From: Streptomyces acidicola
GTDB lineage: Bacteria > Actinomycetota > Actinomycetes > Streptomycetales > Streptomycetaceae
Length of the DNA stretch: 44,152 nt
Assembly (NCBI RefSeq): GCF_009377235.1
Contig: NZ_VMNX01000057.1
Span: 1-44,152, forward strand
Reading direction: 5' to 3'
Made by a program: the position numbers and the translations under genes. The notes beneath the pieces are model-generated. The model was not told the DNA's origin. It saw only the letters and a program-made list of their open reading frames with translations, and searched no databases. Below are positions 33,703 to 42,275 of the stretch, in pieces (position 1 is the stretch's first letter; each line of letters begins with the position of its first letter).

Positions 33703-36375
33703 TTACTTGGCCGTCTCGCCGACCAGGCGCTCGACCGCGTCGACGGCCTCGCCGACGGCGGCCGGGTTCTGGCCGCCACCCTGGGCGACGTCCGGCTTGC
33801 CGCCACCTCCGCCGCCGAGGGTCTTGGCGGCCGTACGGACCAGGTCGCCGGCCTTCAGACCGCGCTCGCGGGCGGCCTCGTTGGTGGCGATGACCGTCAG
33901 CGGCTTTCCGTTGTTCACCGTGAACAGGGCGACCACGGCGGCCCGGCCGCCCTGCATGCGGCCGCGCACATCGAGGACCAGCTTGCGCAGGTCGTCCGGG
34001 GTCGTGCCGTCCGGGACCTGGCCGGTGACCACGGCGACACCGCGGACGTCCTTGGCGGACTCGGCGAGCCCGGCGGCGGCCTGGAGGACCTTCTCGGCGC
34101 GGAACTTCTCGATCTCCTTCTCGGCGTCCTTCAGCTTGCCGAGCATGGCGGAGACCTTCTCCGGGAGCTCCTCGGGGCGCCCCTTGACCAGTTCCTGGAG
34201 CTGGGCCACGACCGTGTGCTCACGGGCCAGGAAGTTGTAGGCGTCGACGCCGACCAGGGCCTCGATACGGCGCACTCCGGAGCCGATCGAGGACTCACCG
34301 AGGAGCTTGACCAGGCCCAGCTGGGCGGTGTTGTGGACGTGCGTGCCGCCGCACAGCTCCTTGGAGAAGTCGCCGATGGTCACGACGCGGACGCTGTCGC
34401 CGTACTTCTCGCCGAACTCGGCGATGGCGCCCTGCTTCTTGGCCTCGTCGATGCCCATGATCTCGGCGTGCACGTCGAGATCGCGGGCGAGGACCTCGTT
34501 GATCTTCTGCTCGACATCGGTCATCACGGCCGTCGGCACGGCGGACGGCGAACCGAAGTCGAAGCGGAACCGGCCCGGCTGGTTCTCGGAACCGGCCTGG
34601 GCGGCCGTCGGGCCGAGGGCGTCGCGCAGGGCCTGGTGGGTGAGGTGGGTGGCCGAGTGGGCGCGGGCGATGGCCTTGCGGCGGCGGGAGTCGATCGAGG
34701 CGTGGGCCGTGGCGCCGACGGTGACCTCGCCGACCTGGACGACGCCCTTGTGAACGTACACACCCGGAACCGGCTTCTGGCAGTCGCGGACCTCGATGAC
34801 GGCGCCGGAGTCCACCTTGATCCGGCCGGTGTCGCCGATCTGGCCGCCGCCCTCGGCGTAGAACGGGGTGCGGTCGAGGACGATCTCGACCTCGTCGCCC
34901 TCGGTGGCGGCGGGCGAGGACACCCCGTCGACGAGGATACCGACGACCCGGGACTCGCCCTCGGTCTGCGAGTAGCCGATGAAGTCGGTCTCGCCGGAGG
35001 AGTCGGCGATCTCGCGGTAGGCGCCGAGGTCCGCGTGGCCGGTCTTCTTGGCCCGGGCGTCGGCCTTGGCGCGCTCCCGCTGCTCCTTCATCAGGCGGCG
35101 GAAGCCGTCCTCGTCCACGGACAGGCCCTGCTCGGCGGCCATTTCGAGGGTGAGGTCGATCGGGAAGCCCCAGGTGTCGTGGAGCAGGAAGGCCTTGTCG
35201 CCGGGCAGGACGGTGGAGCCGGCGGCCTTGGTGTCGCTCACGGCGGTGTCGAGGACGTTGGTGCCGGAGTTCAGCGTCTTGAGGAAGCGGGCCTCCTCGG
35301 CGAGGGCGACCTTCTCGATGCGCTCGCGGTCGGTGATGAGCTCCGGGTACTGCTGGCCCATCATCTCGATGACGGTGTCGATCAGGTCCTTCACGACCGG
35401 TCCCGTGGCGCCGAGGAGCCGCATGTTGCGGATGGCGCGGCGCATGATGCGGCGCAGGACGTAGCCGCGGCCCTCGTTGCCGGGGGTGACGCCGTCGCCG
35501 ATGAGCATCACGGAGGTGCGCATGTGGTCGGTGACCACGCGCAGGGAGACGTCGGAGGTGTGGGCCTCGCCGTAGCGGACGCCTGTGAGCTCCGTGGCCT
35601 TGTCGATGACGGCCATGGATGTGTCGATCTCGTACATGTTCTGCACGCCCTGCAGAATCATGGCGAGACGCTCCAGGCCGAGGCCCGTGTCGATGTTCTT
35701 GGCGGGCAGTTCACCGAGGATCGGGAAGTCCTCCTTGCCGGTGCCCTCGCCGCGCTCGTACTGCATGAAGACCAGGTTCCAGATCTCCACGTACCGCTCG
35801 TCGTTGACGGCGGGGCCGCCCTCCTCGCCGAACTCCGGACCGCGGTCGTAGTTGATCTCGGAACACGGACCGCAGGGGCCGGGGACGCCCATGGACCAGA
35901 AGTTGGGGCCCATGCCCAGGCGCTGGATGCGCTCGGCGGGGACGCCGACGACGTCGCGCCAGATGCGCTCGGCCTCGTCGTCCTCCTTGTAGACGGTGAT
36001 CCAGAGCTTCTCCGGGTCCAGGCCGTAGCCGCCCTTGTCCTGGGAGGCGGTGAGCAGCTCCCAGGCGTAGGTGATGGCGCCTTCCTTGAAGTAGTCGCCG
36101 AAGGAGAAGTTGCCGCACATCTGGAAGAACGTGCCGTGCCGGGTGGTCTTGCCGACCTCCTCGATGTCCGGCGTGCGCACACACTTCTGCACGCTGGTGG
36201 CGCGCGGGTACGGCGGCGTGGTCTCGCCCAGGAAGTAGGGCTTGAAGGGCACCATGCCGGCGTTGACGAGGAGCAGAGTCGGGTCGTCCGCGATGAGCGA
36301 CGCCGAAGGGACGACGGTGTGACCGCGCTCCTCGAAGAAGCTCAACCAGCGGCGGCGGATTTCAGCCGACTCCAT
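33703..36375 (-). CDS. alaS: Alanyl-tRNA synthetase
   Basis: The protein has 890 residues. The aminoacylation domain starts ESAEIRRRWLSFFEERGHTV with VNAGMVPFKPYFLG, CVRTPDIEEVGKT and TFFQMCGNFSFGDYFKEGAI. The editing domain has HSATHLTHQALRDALG (HxxxH) and ELCGGTHVHNTAQLG (Cys/His zinc ligands). The C-terminal region ends in the glycine-rich TLGGGGGGKPDVAQGGGQNP of the C-Ala/DHHA1 domain. The start ATG overlaps the stop of the preceding small gene by one base (TGATG), so no tRNA-sensing leader precedes it directly. Confidence 0.98.
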   Translation of the reverse strand: MESAEIRRRWLSFFEERGHTVVPSASLIADDPTLLLVNAGMVPFKPYFLGETTPPYPRATSVQKCVRTPDIEEVGKTTRHGTFFQMCGNFSFGDYFKEGAITYAWELLTASQDKGGYGLDPEKLWITVYKEDDEAERIWRDVVGVPAERIQRLGMGPNFWSMGVPGPCGPCSEINYDRGPEFGEEGGPAVNDERYVEIWNLVFMQYERGEGTGKEDFPILGELPAKNIDTGLGLERLAMILQGVQNMYEIDTSMAVIDKATELTGVRYGEAHTSDVSLRVVTDHMRTSVMLIGDGVTPGNEGRGYVLRRIMRRAIRNMRLLGATGPVVKDLIDTVIEMMGQQYPELITDRERIEKVALAEEARFLKTLNSGTNVLDTAVSDTKAAGSTVLPGDKAFLLHDTWGFPIDLTLEMAAEQGLSVDEDGFRRLMKEQRERAKADARAKKTGHADLGAYREIADSSGETDFIGYSQTEGESRVVGILVDGVSSPAATEGDEVEIVLDRTPFYAEGGGQIGDTGRIKVDSGAVIEVRDCQKPVPGVYVHKGVVQVGEVTVGATAHASIDSRRRKAIARAHSATHLTHQALRDALGPTAAQAGSENQPGRFRFDFGSPSAVPTAVMTDVEQKINEVLARDLDVHAEIMGIDEAKKQGAIAEFGEKYGDSVRVVTIGDFSKELCGGTHVHNTAQLGLVKLLGESSIGSGVRRIEALVGVDAYNFLAREHTVVAQLQELVKGRPEELPEKVSAMLGKLKDAEKEIEKFRAEKVLQAAAGLAESAKDVRGVAVVTGQVPDGTTPDDLRKLVLDVRGRMQGGRAAVVALFTVNNGKPLTVIATNEAARERGLKAGDLVRTAAKTLGGGGGGKPDVAQGGGQNPAAVGEAVDAVERLVGETAK

Positions 36376-36731
36376 CAGTGGTCCTCATTCCGGTTGTACG
36401 AGTACGACGTCCCCTCGACGACGTACGTCTTCGGCTTGTTGCGGTTCTCGATCGCGGCGTGACGCCGGGGGGCCGGGAGTTCGTGGTCGACGGACGCGTT
36501 CAGGCCGAGCGCGTCGCCGAGTTCGGCCTCGCGCTGGGCCATGCCGTCGCGGACGTCGCCTGCGAAGCCGACCGCGCGGTCCTTGAGCCGCTGGCCCGTC
36601 TCGATCGCCTTGTTCGCCGCTGTCGCGGCGAGACTCTCGGGGGTCAGCTGCCTCAGCTTGCGGTTGACCTTGGTGGTGGCCCACACGCCCGCGGCTGCGC
36701 CGGCGGTGAACCAGAAGGTACGGCGGAACAT
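36375..36731 (-). CDS. DUF6167-like small membrane-associated protein
   Basis: The protein has 118 residues. An N-terminal hydrophobic stretch (FWFTAGAAAGVWATTK) could be a weak membrane anchor. A helical region (LAATAANKAIETGQRLKDRA) and a charged C-terminal tail (ENRNKPKTYVVEGTSYSYNR) follow. No catalytic motif is seen. AAGGA lies upstream of ATG 36731. It is 3 nt after the DUF948-like gene and overlaps alaS by one base. This pair upstream of alaS is a conserved actinobacterial arrangement as I recall; the function is unknown. Confidence 0.8.
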   Translation of the reverse strand: MFRRTFWFTAGAAAGVWATTKVNRKLRQLTPESLAATAANKAIETGQRLKDRAVGFAGDVRDGMAQREAELGDALGLNASVDHELPAPRRHAAIENRNKPKTYVVEGTSYSYNRNEDH

Positions 36732-36734
36732 CGG

Positions 36735-37181
36735 TCAGTCCTTCTTGTCCCGGGTGTTCCGCTTCGCCCGCCGCGCGGACGGGACGGTGCGGCCCACGAT
36801 CACGGTGCGTCGGGGCGCCTTGCCGGCGGGCTCGTCCTCACGGCGGCCCATGGCGCGGCGCACGCCGTAGCCGAACGCCGCCACCTTCACCAGGGGGCCG
36901 CCGAAGGTGGACGCGACGGTGGTGGAGAGCGCCGACGCGTTCGACGTGACCTCCTGGACGTCCGACGCGATCGCGTCGACCCGGTCGATCTGGGTCTGCG
37001 CGGAGCGAACCGCCTCGGAGGCGTCGGCGAGGAGCGGGACGGCCTGGTCGGTCACGTCCGCGACGAGCTTGGTGGTCGCCTTGAGCGTCTGGGCCAGCCT
37101 CGCCAGTGCGACGGCGAGGAAGGAGACCAGGATCGCCCAGAAGACGGCCACCAGGATCCCGGCCACCTCTCCACCGGACAC
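36735..37181 (-). CDS. DUF948-family membrane protein
   Basis: The protein has 148 residues from GTG 37181, starting SGGEVAGILVAVFWAILVSF. The TM helix spans about 4-26, followed by a long amphipathic helix (ARLAQTLKATTKLVADVTDQ... AQTQIDRVDAIASDVQEVTS) of the sort found in methyl-accepting and DUF948 proteins, then a basic tail (RRTVIVGRTVPSARRAKRNT). It is probably a peripheral oligomer at the membrane; the function is unknown. An in-frame GTG at 37205 has no ribosome binding site and GGGAG lies between the two, favouring 37181. Confidence 0.8.
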   Translation of the reverse strand: MSGGEVAGILVAVFWAILVSFLAVALARLAQTLKATTKLVADVTDQAVPLLADASEAVRSAQTQIDRVDAIASDVQEVTSNASALSTTVASTFGGPLVKVAAFGYGVRRAMGRREDEPAGKAPRRTVIVGRTVPSARRAKRNTRDKKD

Positions 37182-37308
37182 TTGTGCACCCGCTCCCTGC
37201 AACACGTCGGAACATGCCTGAACGTCGAAAAGTCGTGCCCCCGAGCCTATCGCGCCGGGGGTGCCACTCCGTACCGCATTACCTGGCTCCGGCCCCTCCA
37301 GATACGAG

Positions 37309-37353
37309 AGCCCGCCGTCCCGTCCGCCACGGTGGGCGGGGAGACGACGGGCT
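37309..37353 (-). terminator. Terminator hairpin downstream of rpsD
   Basis: AGCCCG-C-CGTC (37309-37319) pairs with GACG-A-CGGGCT (37343-37353), one mismatch, with an inner GCC/GGC-rich stem. It lies 41 nt after the rpsD stop and separates it from the DUF948-alaS operon. The rest of the gap 37182-37394 shows no other feature. Confidence 0.7.
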
Positions 37354-37394
37354 GACGCGCGGAAAGTACTACGTCCGCTCGCGCTGTGGGGCGA

Positions 37395-38009
37395 TCAGCG
37401 GGCGTAGTACTCGACGACGAGCTGCTCGTCGCAGATCACCGGGATCTCCTTGCGGTTCGGCTCGCGGTCCAGGCGGAACGCCAGGGCCTTGAGGTTCACC
37501 TGGAGGTAGCGCGGGGTCTCGCCGTCGGCGGCGAAGCCACCCTCGCGGGCGACCTCGAACAGCGGCTTCTGGCGGCTGCGCTCACGGACCATGACGACGT
37601 CGTCCGGCTTGACGCGGAAGGACGGCTTGTCGACCTTGTGGCCGTTGACCTCGATGTGGCCGTGGGTGACCATCTGGCGGGCCTGGTAGATCGTGCGAGC
37701 GATGCCCGAACGGAGGACCAGGGCGTCGAGGCGACGCTCCAGCTCGATGATCAGGGCCTCACCGGTCTTGCCCTGGACCTTGGAGGCACGCTCGTAGGCG
37801 CGGACGAGCTGGCGCTCGGACACGTCGTACTGCGCGCGCAGACGCTGCTTCTCCAGCAGACGGACCTTGTAGTCCGAGTTCTGCTTGCGGCCGCGGCCGT
37901 GCTCGCCCGGCGGGTAGGGGCGGGCCTCGAAGTACTTGACGGCCTTGGGGGTCAGCGCGATACCGAGGGCACGCGACTTCTTGACCTTGGGGCGGGACTG
38001 GTTCGCCAT
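37395..38009 (-). CDS. rpsD: 30S ribosomal protein S4
   Basis: S4 is a primary 16S binder that nucleates 30S assembly. The 204-residue protein starts ANQSRPKVKKSRALGIALTP. It lacks the N-terminal zinc-binding cysteines of many S4 proteins (only one Cys, near the end), so it is the Cys-minus type. The S4 RNA-binding domain is clear: RRLDALVLRSGIARTIYQAR, QMVTHGHIEVNGHKVDKPSF. ATG 38009 has GAGGTG 8 nt upstream. It stands alone rather than in the alpha operon with rpoA, the usual streptomycete situation. The 344-nt leader contains strong hairpins that might mediate S4 feedback. Confidence 0.97.
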   Translation of the reverse strand: MANQSRPKVKKSRALGIALTPKAVKYFEARPYPPGEHGRGRKQNSDYKVRLLEKQRLRAQYDVSERQLVRAYERASKVQGKTGEALIIELERRLDALVLRSGIARTIYQARQMVTHGHIEVNGHKVDKPSFRVKPDDVVMVRERSRQKPLFEVAREGGFAADGETPRYLQVNLKALAFRLDREPNRKEIPVICDEQLVVEYYAR

Positions 38010-38353
38010 GAACCAAACACCTCGTGTTTCTCTTTTGAAATCGGCTTCACCAGGGTTAGGGGAGGTCGCATCCGCAGCCCGGGAAACCCGTGAGGCCGGT
38101 TGACGGGCCTGACGGGCAGCCGCTCCCAGGTCTGGGCACATACGTGCAGCACGCGAGTGGCCCACCGACCGTTTCCCGGGATTCGGGAGGGTGGTGGGCT
38201 GCCCGCGACACCTTCGACGGTGCGCGACGCTCCTGGATCCCCGGGGCCTCGCGGTCTCGGGGTTCCGGCTGGATGTCCCGCTCTGGTGGTGCCGACTCCT
38301 CTTGCGAGGTGCCGGGCGCGGGACGCAGCGCTTCGATTAAGTCTACAGCGTGG
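38010..38353 (-). promoter_or_regulatory. Long structured rpsD leader / rarA-rpsD spacer
   Basis: This is a 344-nt gene-free stretch. CCCGT-G-AGGCC (38087-38097) pairs with GGCCT-G-ACGGG (38106-38116), one mismatch, 78 nt before the rpsD start. GCCCACC (38160-38166) pairs with GGTGGGC (38193-38199), enclosing a TCCCG/CGGGA stem (38174-38188). TAGACT at about 38335-38340 (minus strand) is a possible -10 box, so both hairpins could be in the rpsD leader. The outer one may also end the rarA transcript. Confidence 0.45.
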
Positions 38354-39709
38354 TCAGGACCGCTTCCGACCGAGGTGTTTCCGGGTCCACTCGACGGCGT
38401 CCGCGTAGCGTGCCTCGGCTCCGTGCCTGGTCGGGGCGTAGTACTCGCTGTCCTGGAGGGCGTCCGGGGCGTACTGCTGGGCGGCGATTCCCTCGGGCAG
38501 GTCGTGCGGGTAGACGTACCCCTGCGCGTGCCCCAGCTTGGCGGCGCCCTTGTAGTGCCCGTCCCGCAGGTGCGGGGGCACCGGACCGGACAGCCCCTTG
38601 CGTACGTCCTCCATCGCGGCGCCGATCGCCATCGTCGCGGAGTTGGACTTGGGGGCGAGGGCCAGGGCGATGGTGGCGTGACTGAGGGTGAGCGCGGCCT
38701 CGGGGAAGCCGATCATGGCGACCGCCTGGGCGGCGGCGACGGCTATGGGCAATGCGTTCGGATCAGCGAGGCCGATGTCCTCGCTGGCCGAGATCATCAG
38801 GCGGCGGGCGATGAACCGGGGATCCTCGCCGGCTTCGATCATGCGGGCCAGGTAGTGCAGGGCCGCGTCGACGTCGGAGCCGCGGATGGACTTGATGAGG
38901 GCGCTCGCCACGTCGTAGTGCTGGTCGCCGGAGCGGTCGTACTTCACGGCGGCACGGTCGACGGTCTCCTCCAGGGTCGTCAGGCCGATCTCCGTACCGC
39001 CCTTGTCGAGGGCGGCTCCGGCGGCGGCCTCCAGCGCGGTGAGCGCGCGGCGGGCGTCGCCGCCGGCGATCCGCAGCAGGTGCTCCTCGGTGTCCTCGGG
39101 GAGGGTGACGGCGCCTGACAGGCCGCGCTCGTCGGTGAGGGCGCGGCGCAGAAGCCCGCGCACGTCGTCGTCGGTGAGCGGTTCGAGGGTGAGGAGCAGG
39201 GAGCGGGACAGGAGGGGGGAGATCACCGAGAAGTACGGGTTCTCCGTCGTCGCCGCGATCAGGGTCACCCAGCGGTTCTCGACGGCCGGGAGCAGGGAGT
39301 CCTGCTGGGCCTTGCTGAAGCGATGGATCTCGTCGAGGAAGAGGACGGTCTCCTTGCCGAAGCCTCCGGTGGCGCGGCGGGCGCCGTCAATGACCGCGCG
39401 GACCTCCTTCACACCGGCGGTGATCGCGGAGAGCTCGACGAAGCGCTTGTCGGTGGCCTTGGAAACGACGTACGCGAGGGTGGTCTTGCCGGTGCCGGGC
39501 GGGCCCCAGAGGATCACGGAGGACGGTCCGGCCGGGCCGCCGCCGGACTCGCCGACCAGTCTGCGCAGGGGTGAGCCGGGCTTGAGCAGGTGCTGCTGGC
39601 CCACTACCTCGTCGAGGGTGCGCGGGCGCATGCGCACGGCCAGGGGACTGCCGGACGGGTCCTTCTCCTGGCGTTCTTCGGCGGCTGCGGTGAACAGGTC
39701 GGGCTCCAC
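38354..39709 (-). CDS. rarA: Replication-associated recombination ATPase RarA/MgsA
   Basis: This clamp-loader-like AAA+ protein acts at stalled forks. The 451-residue protein has the N-terminal RMRPRTLDEVVGQQHLL (QxH box), Walker A GPPGTGKTT at about 69-77, VLFLDEIHRF (Walker B), ATTENPYFSVISPLLSRS (sensor 1 and Arg finger) and the C-terminal tetramerisation region with ASEDIGLADPNAL, plus GYVYPHDLPEG near the end. GTG 39709 is selected over TTG 39715 because a damage-type promoter ends 7 nt upstream, giving a leaderless start with the same geometry as priA, and because family proteins begin EPDLF. The apparent AGGG ribosome binding site is really the -10 box. Confidence 0.95.
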   Translation of the reverse strand: MEPDLFTAAAEERQEKDPSGSPLAVRMRPRTLDEVVGQQHLLKPGSPLRRLVGESGGGPAGPSSVILWGPPGTGKTTLAYVVSKATDKRFVELSAITAGVKEVRAVIDGARRATGGFGKETVLFLDEIHRFSKAQQDSLLPAVENRWVTLIAATTENPYFSVISPLLSRSLLLTLEPLTDDDVRGLLRRALTDERGLSGAVTLPEDTEEHLLRIAGGDARRALTALEAAAGAALDKGGTEIGLTTLEETVDRAAVKYDRSGDQHYDVASALIKSIRGSDVDAALHYLARMIEAGEDPRFIARRLMISASEDIGLADPNALPIAVAAAQAVAMIGFPEAALTLSHATIALALAPKSNSATMAIGAAMEDVRKGLSGPVPPHLRDGHYKGAAKLGHAQGYVYPHDLPEGIAAQQYAPDALQDSEYYAPTRHGAEARYADAVEWTRKHLGRKRS

Positions 39710-39716
39710 GTCCAAA

Positions 39717-39739
39717 ACCCTATGTCACCCCACTGACAA
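39717..39739 (-). promoter_or_regulatory. PafBC/RecA-NDp-type DNA-damage promoter of rarA
   Basis: On the minus strand TTGTCAGTG (39739-39731), 8 nt, then TAGGGT (39722-39717): an exact match to the RecA-independent damage promoter of mycobacteria. The start codon GTG 39709 is 30 nt from the motif start, as for priA. Confidence 0.82.
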
Positions 39740-39762
39740 CGCCCTCGGGTGCCCGATCGCCG

Positions 39763-40398
39763 TCAGCTGGTCCAGAAGTCCCACCAGCGGGTCAGGATCA
39801 GCATGCCGATGATGCCGACGTGCATCACGGGCAGGACCCAGGTGAACTCGCCGAAGAAGCCCTTCAGCCAGTTCGGCGCGGGCAGGAAGCCCTGGCGGAC
39901 GTTGAACGACGTCACGTACCAGAACATGACGATCGTGGCGACCCAGGCGAGGGAGCACCACAGGCACAGCGAGTTGATGTTGTACAGCGACTGGTACTGC
40001 AGCCAGGTGCAGAAGCCGACGCCGAAGACGGTGCCGGCGTTGAAGGTGAGCCAGTACCAGCGCGGGAACGTGGCGCGGGCGAGGAGGCTCATGCCGACGC
40101 AGATCACGATGCCGTACGCGACGAGGCCGAGCATCGGATTGGGGAACCCGAAGGCCGACGCCTGCTCGCTCTTCATGATGTTGCCGCAGGAGACGACGGG
40201 GTTCAGGCTGCACCCGGGCGTGAAGCCGGGGTCCTCCAGGAGCTTGAACTTGTCGATCGTGATGACCCAGGAGGCCAGCAGCCCGGCCGCGCCGGTGATC
40301 AGCAGGAGGACCGCGAAGGCGCGGCTGCCGCCCACGCCGCGCGAAGCGTCGGCTCGCTCCCGCTCGATGGAGACGTCCCTGACTGTCGTCTTGCTCAT
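39763..40398 (-). CDS. Vitamin K epoxide reductase (VKOR) family membrane protein
   Basis: The protein has 211 residues and about five TM helices. VKOR proteins reoxidise DsbA-like thioredoxin-fold proteins using menaquinone, driving disulfide formation outside the membrane. The required cysteines are present: Cys63 and Cys71 in the loop (PGCSLNPVVSCGNIM) and the CxxC Cys145/Cys148 (SLCLWCSLAW) facing the quinone. Ser69/Asn-containing FGFPNPMLGLVAYG is also typical. No fused thioredoxin domain is present, so a separate DsbA partner is expected elsewhere. ATG 40398 has a modest GGA upstream. It is upstream of rarA in the same direction, but rarA has its own promoter in the 53-nt gap. Confidence 0.93.
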   Translation of the reverse strand: MSKTTVRDVSIERERADASRGVGGSRAFAVLLLITGAAGLLASWVITIDKFKLLEDPGFTPGCSLNPVVSCGNIMKSEQASAFGFPNPMLGLVAYGIVICVGMSLLARATFPRWYWLTFNAGTVFGVGFCTWLQYQSLYNINSLCLWCSLAWVATIVMFWYVTSFNVRQGFLPAPNWLKGFFGEFTWVLPVMHVGIIGMLILTRWWDFWTS

Positions 40399-40452
40399 CT
40401 CGTCGTATCCGTAGCGTCGAAGGAGGGCTTCCGGGCATGGTCATTGTGCCGC

Positions 40453-40466
40453 ACACGCGCGCGTGT
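40453..40466. promoter_or_regulatory. 14-bp perfect palindrome in the VKOR / ABC divergent spacer
   Basis: ACACGCGCGCGTGT is fully self-complementary and purely alternating purine/pyrimidine. It sits between the divergent VKOR gene (start 40398) and ABC operon (start 40540), 55 and 74 nt from the starts. It could be an operator, possibly for the operon's own NarL-type regulator. Confidence 0.35.
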
Positions 40467-40539
40467 CCACCGTTCGATGGACATAAGGAAGTACGCCCGG
40501 TCGTCCCGGAGTGTTCGGTTCAAGGCGACGCTCGACGGT

Positions 40540-41433
40540 ATGACAGCACACGCGAACGATCTCGCGGTGGACGTACGGGGGCTGCGCAAGCAGTACGGGG
40601 ACGTGACCGCGGTCGACGGTATCCATCTCGGCATCCGCCGGGGTGAGGTGTTCGGCCTGCTCGGCCCCAACGGCGCGGGCAAGAGCACCACGGTGGAGAT
40701 CCTCCAGGGCAATCGGGCACGGGACGCGGGCGAGGTGTCCGTGCTCGGGGCGGACCCGGAACACGGCACGCGCGCGTGGCGCTCGCGCGTCGGAATCGTC
40801 TGGCAGGACGAATCCGCGCCCGCCGAGTTGACGGTGCGAGAAACCGTACGACATTTCGCCCGATATTACCCAAAGCCCAGAGACCCGGACGATGTCCTCG
40901 CTCTGGTGGGTCTCCGGGAGAAGGCGGGCAGTCGCGTCAAGGCCCTCTCCGGCGGCCAGCGGCGGCGGCTCGACGTGGCACTCGGGGTGATCGGCGGGCC
41001 GGAGCTGCTGCTCCTGGACGAGCCGACGACCGGGTTCGACCCGGCCGCCCGCCGCCAGTTCTGGGAGCTGATCCGTACGCTGGCCGACGAGGGCACGACG
41101 ATCCTGCTGACCACGCACTATCTGGAGGAGGCCGAGGCGCTGGCCGACCGGCTCGCCGTCGTCACCAACGGCCGCGTGGTCGCCGAGGGCGAACCGGCCG
41201 CGCTGCGCGACCGCCACGGTACCGAGGCCACCGTCGAGTGGACGGAACCGGACGGCACCCCGCGCGCCGAGCGCACCGGGACGCCCACGCGCACGGTCGC
41301 CGAGCTCATGCGCCGCTTCGACGGGGAGATACCGGGGCTGCGGGTGAGCCGCCCGACCCTGGAGGACGTCTATCTCAGGCTGACGGGACAGAGCGACCAG
41401 GCCGTACAGGTCACGGAGGAGGACGAACGATGA
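40540..41433 (+). CDS. ABC-2 type exporter ATP-binding protein
   Basis: The protein has 297 residues. It is a complete nucleotide-binding domain: Walker A GPNGAGKST at 42-50, Q-loop Gln89 (GIVWQDE), signature LSGGQ at 136-140, Walker B LLLLDE at 156-161, D-loop, and H-loop His193 (TTHYLEEAEALADR). The C-terminal 80 residues carry the DrrA-like extension ending RPTLEDVYLRLTG, typical of drug and lipid exporters. ATG 40540 is preferred over an in-frame ATG at 40477, which would add 21 unrelated residues, although its ribosome binding site is weak. The stop overlaps the permease start (ATGA). Confidence 0.93.
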   Translation: MTAHANDLAVDVRGLRKQYGDVTAVDGIHLGIRRGEVFGLLGPNGAGKSTTVEILQGNRARDAGEVSVLGADPEHGTRAWRSRVGIVWQDESAPAELTVRETVRHFARYYPKPRDPDDVLALVGLREKAGSRVKALSGGQRRRLDVALGVIGGPELLLLDEPTTGFDPAARRQFWELIRTLADEGTTILLTTHYLEEAEALADRLAVVTNGRVVAEGEPAALRDRHGTEATVEWTEPDGTPRAERTGTPTRTVAELMRRFDGEIPGLRVSRPTLEDVYLRLTGQSDQAVQVTEEDER

Positions 41434-42275
41434 CGACGACCGCTGTACGGCCCCCGGAAGAGGCGCTCACCGAACGGCTGCCCGGCGCGTGGAGCATCGG
41501 CCTCAGCCGGGGCGCGCTGGAGATCAAGCAGTTCTTCCGGATGCGCGAACAGGTGGTCTTCACGTTCGCCTTCCCCGTGGTCTTCCTGTTCCTGTTCGCG
41601 TCGATCTTCAGCGACGACGTGGAGGGAGCGGGCGTCACCGCCTCCCAGCTGTACGTGCCCGCGATGATCGCCGCCGGGATCATGTCCACCAGCTTCCAGT
41701 CCCTCGGCGTCTCCATCGCCGTCGAGCGGGACGAGCGGGTGCTGCGCCGGCTGCGTGGCACTCCCATGCCCCCGGCCTCGTACTTCCTCGGGAAGATCTG
41801 GCTGGTCTTCGTCACCGGGCTGTTGGAGACGGCGATCCTCCTTCTGGTCGGCACGACGCTGTACGACGTGGACCTGCCCACGTCCGCCGGCAAGTGGTTC
41901 GACCTCGCCTGGATCTTCGTCCTCGGGCTGACGGCATGCGCGCTGCTCGGGATCGCGATCAGCTCGGTGCCGAAGTCCGGCAAGAGCGCCACCTCCGTGG
42001 TCGTCCTGCCCTTCCTGGTCCTGCAGTTCATCTCCGGGGTCTACATCTCCGTCGACACGATCCCCGAGTGGATGCTGAACATCGGTGCGCTGTTCCCGCT
42101 GAAGTGGATGTGCCAGGGACTGCGCGGGGTGTTCCTGCCGGAGTCGGCGCGCGTTCTGGAGCAGACGGGCGACTGGGAGTTCGGCCGCGTCGCCCTGGTC
42201 CTCGCCGCCTGGTGCGTCGGAGGATTGGTGCTGTGTCTGCTGACCTTCCGCTGGAAGAGCCGGCGCGACGGATGA
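41430..42275 (+). CDS. ABC-2 type exporter permease
   Basis: The protein has 281 residues. The TM pattern is that of ABC-2 permeases: first helix VVFTFAFPVVFLFLFASIF, then five more, with the conserved RGTPMPPASYFLGKIWLV and the PFLVLQFISGVYISVDTIPE then WMLNIGALFPLKW motif before the last helix. It pairs with the upstream ATPase as a dimeric exporter. The start overlaps the ATPase stop and its stop overlaps the histidine kinase start, both ATGA. The operon layout of exporter plus own sensor resembles systems for self-resistance or stress by cell-envelope drugs. The substrate is unknown. Confidence 0.93.
   Translation: MTTTAVRPPEEALTERLPGAWSIGLSRGALEIKQFFRMREQVVFTFAFPVVFLFLFASIFSDDVEGAGVTASQLYVPAMIAAGIMSTSFQSLGVSIAVERDERVLRRLRGTPMPPASYFLGKIWLVFVTGLLETAILLLVGTTLYDVDLPTSAGKWFDLAWIFVLGLTACALLGIAISSVPKSGKSATSVVVLPFLVLQFISGVYISVDTIPEWMLNIGALFPLKWMCQGLRGVFLPESARVLEQTGDWEFGRVALVLAAWCVGGLVLCLLTFRWKSRRDG

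Noticed and set aside
33580..36462. 960-codon plus-strand open frame opposite alaS and ruvX
   Set aside because: Antisense shadow: low-complexity Gly/Val/Asp/Leu sequence with no domain signature.
36375..36735. T-box leader for alaS
   Set aside because: alaS overlaps the preceding gene by one base and no leader exists; T-boxes are unlikely here.
40477..40539. Upstream ATG 40477 as start of the ABC ATPase
   Set aside because: It adds 21 residues with no similarity to ABC ATPases; ATG 40540 gives the normal N-terminus, although neither has a strong ribosome binding site.
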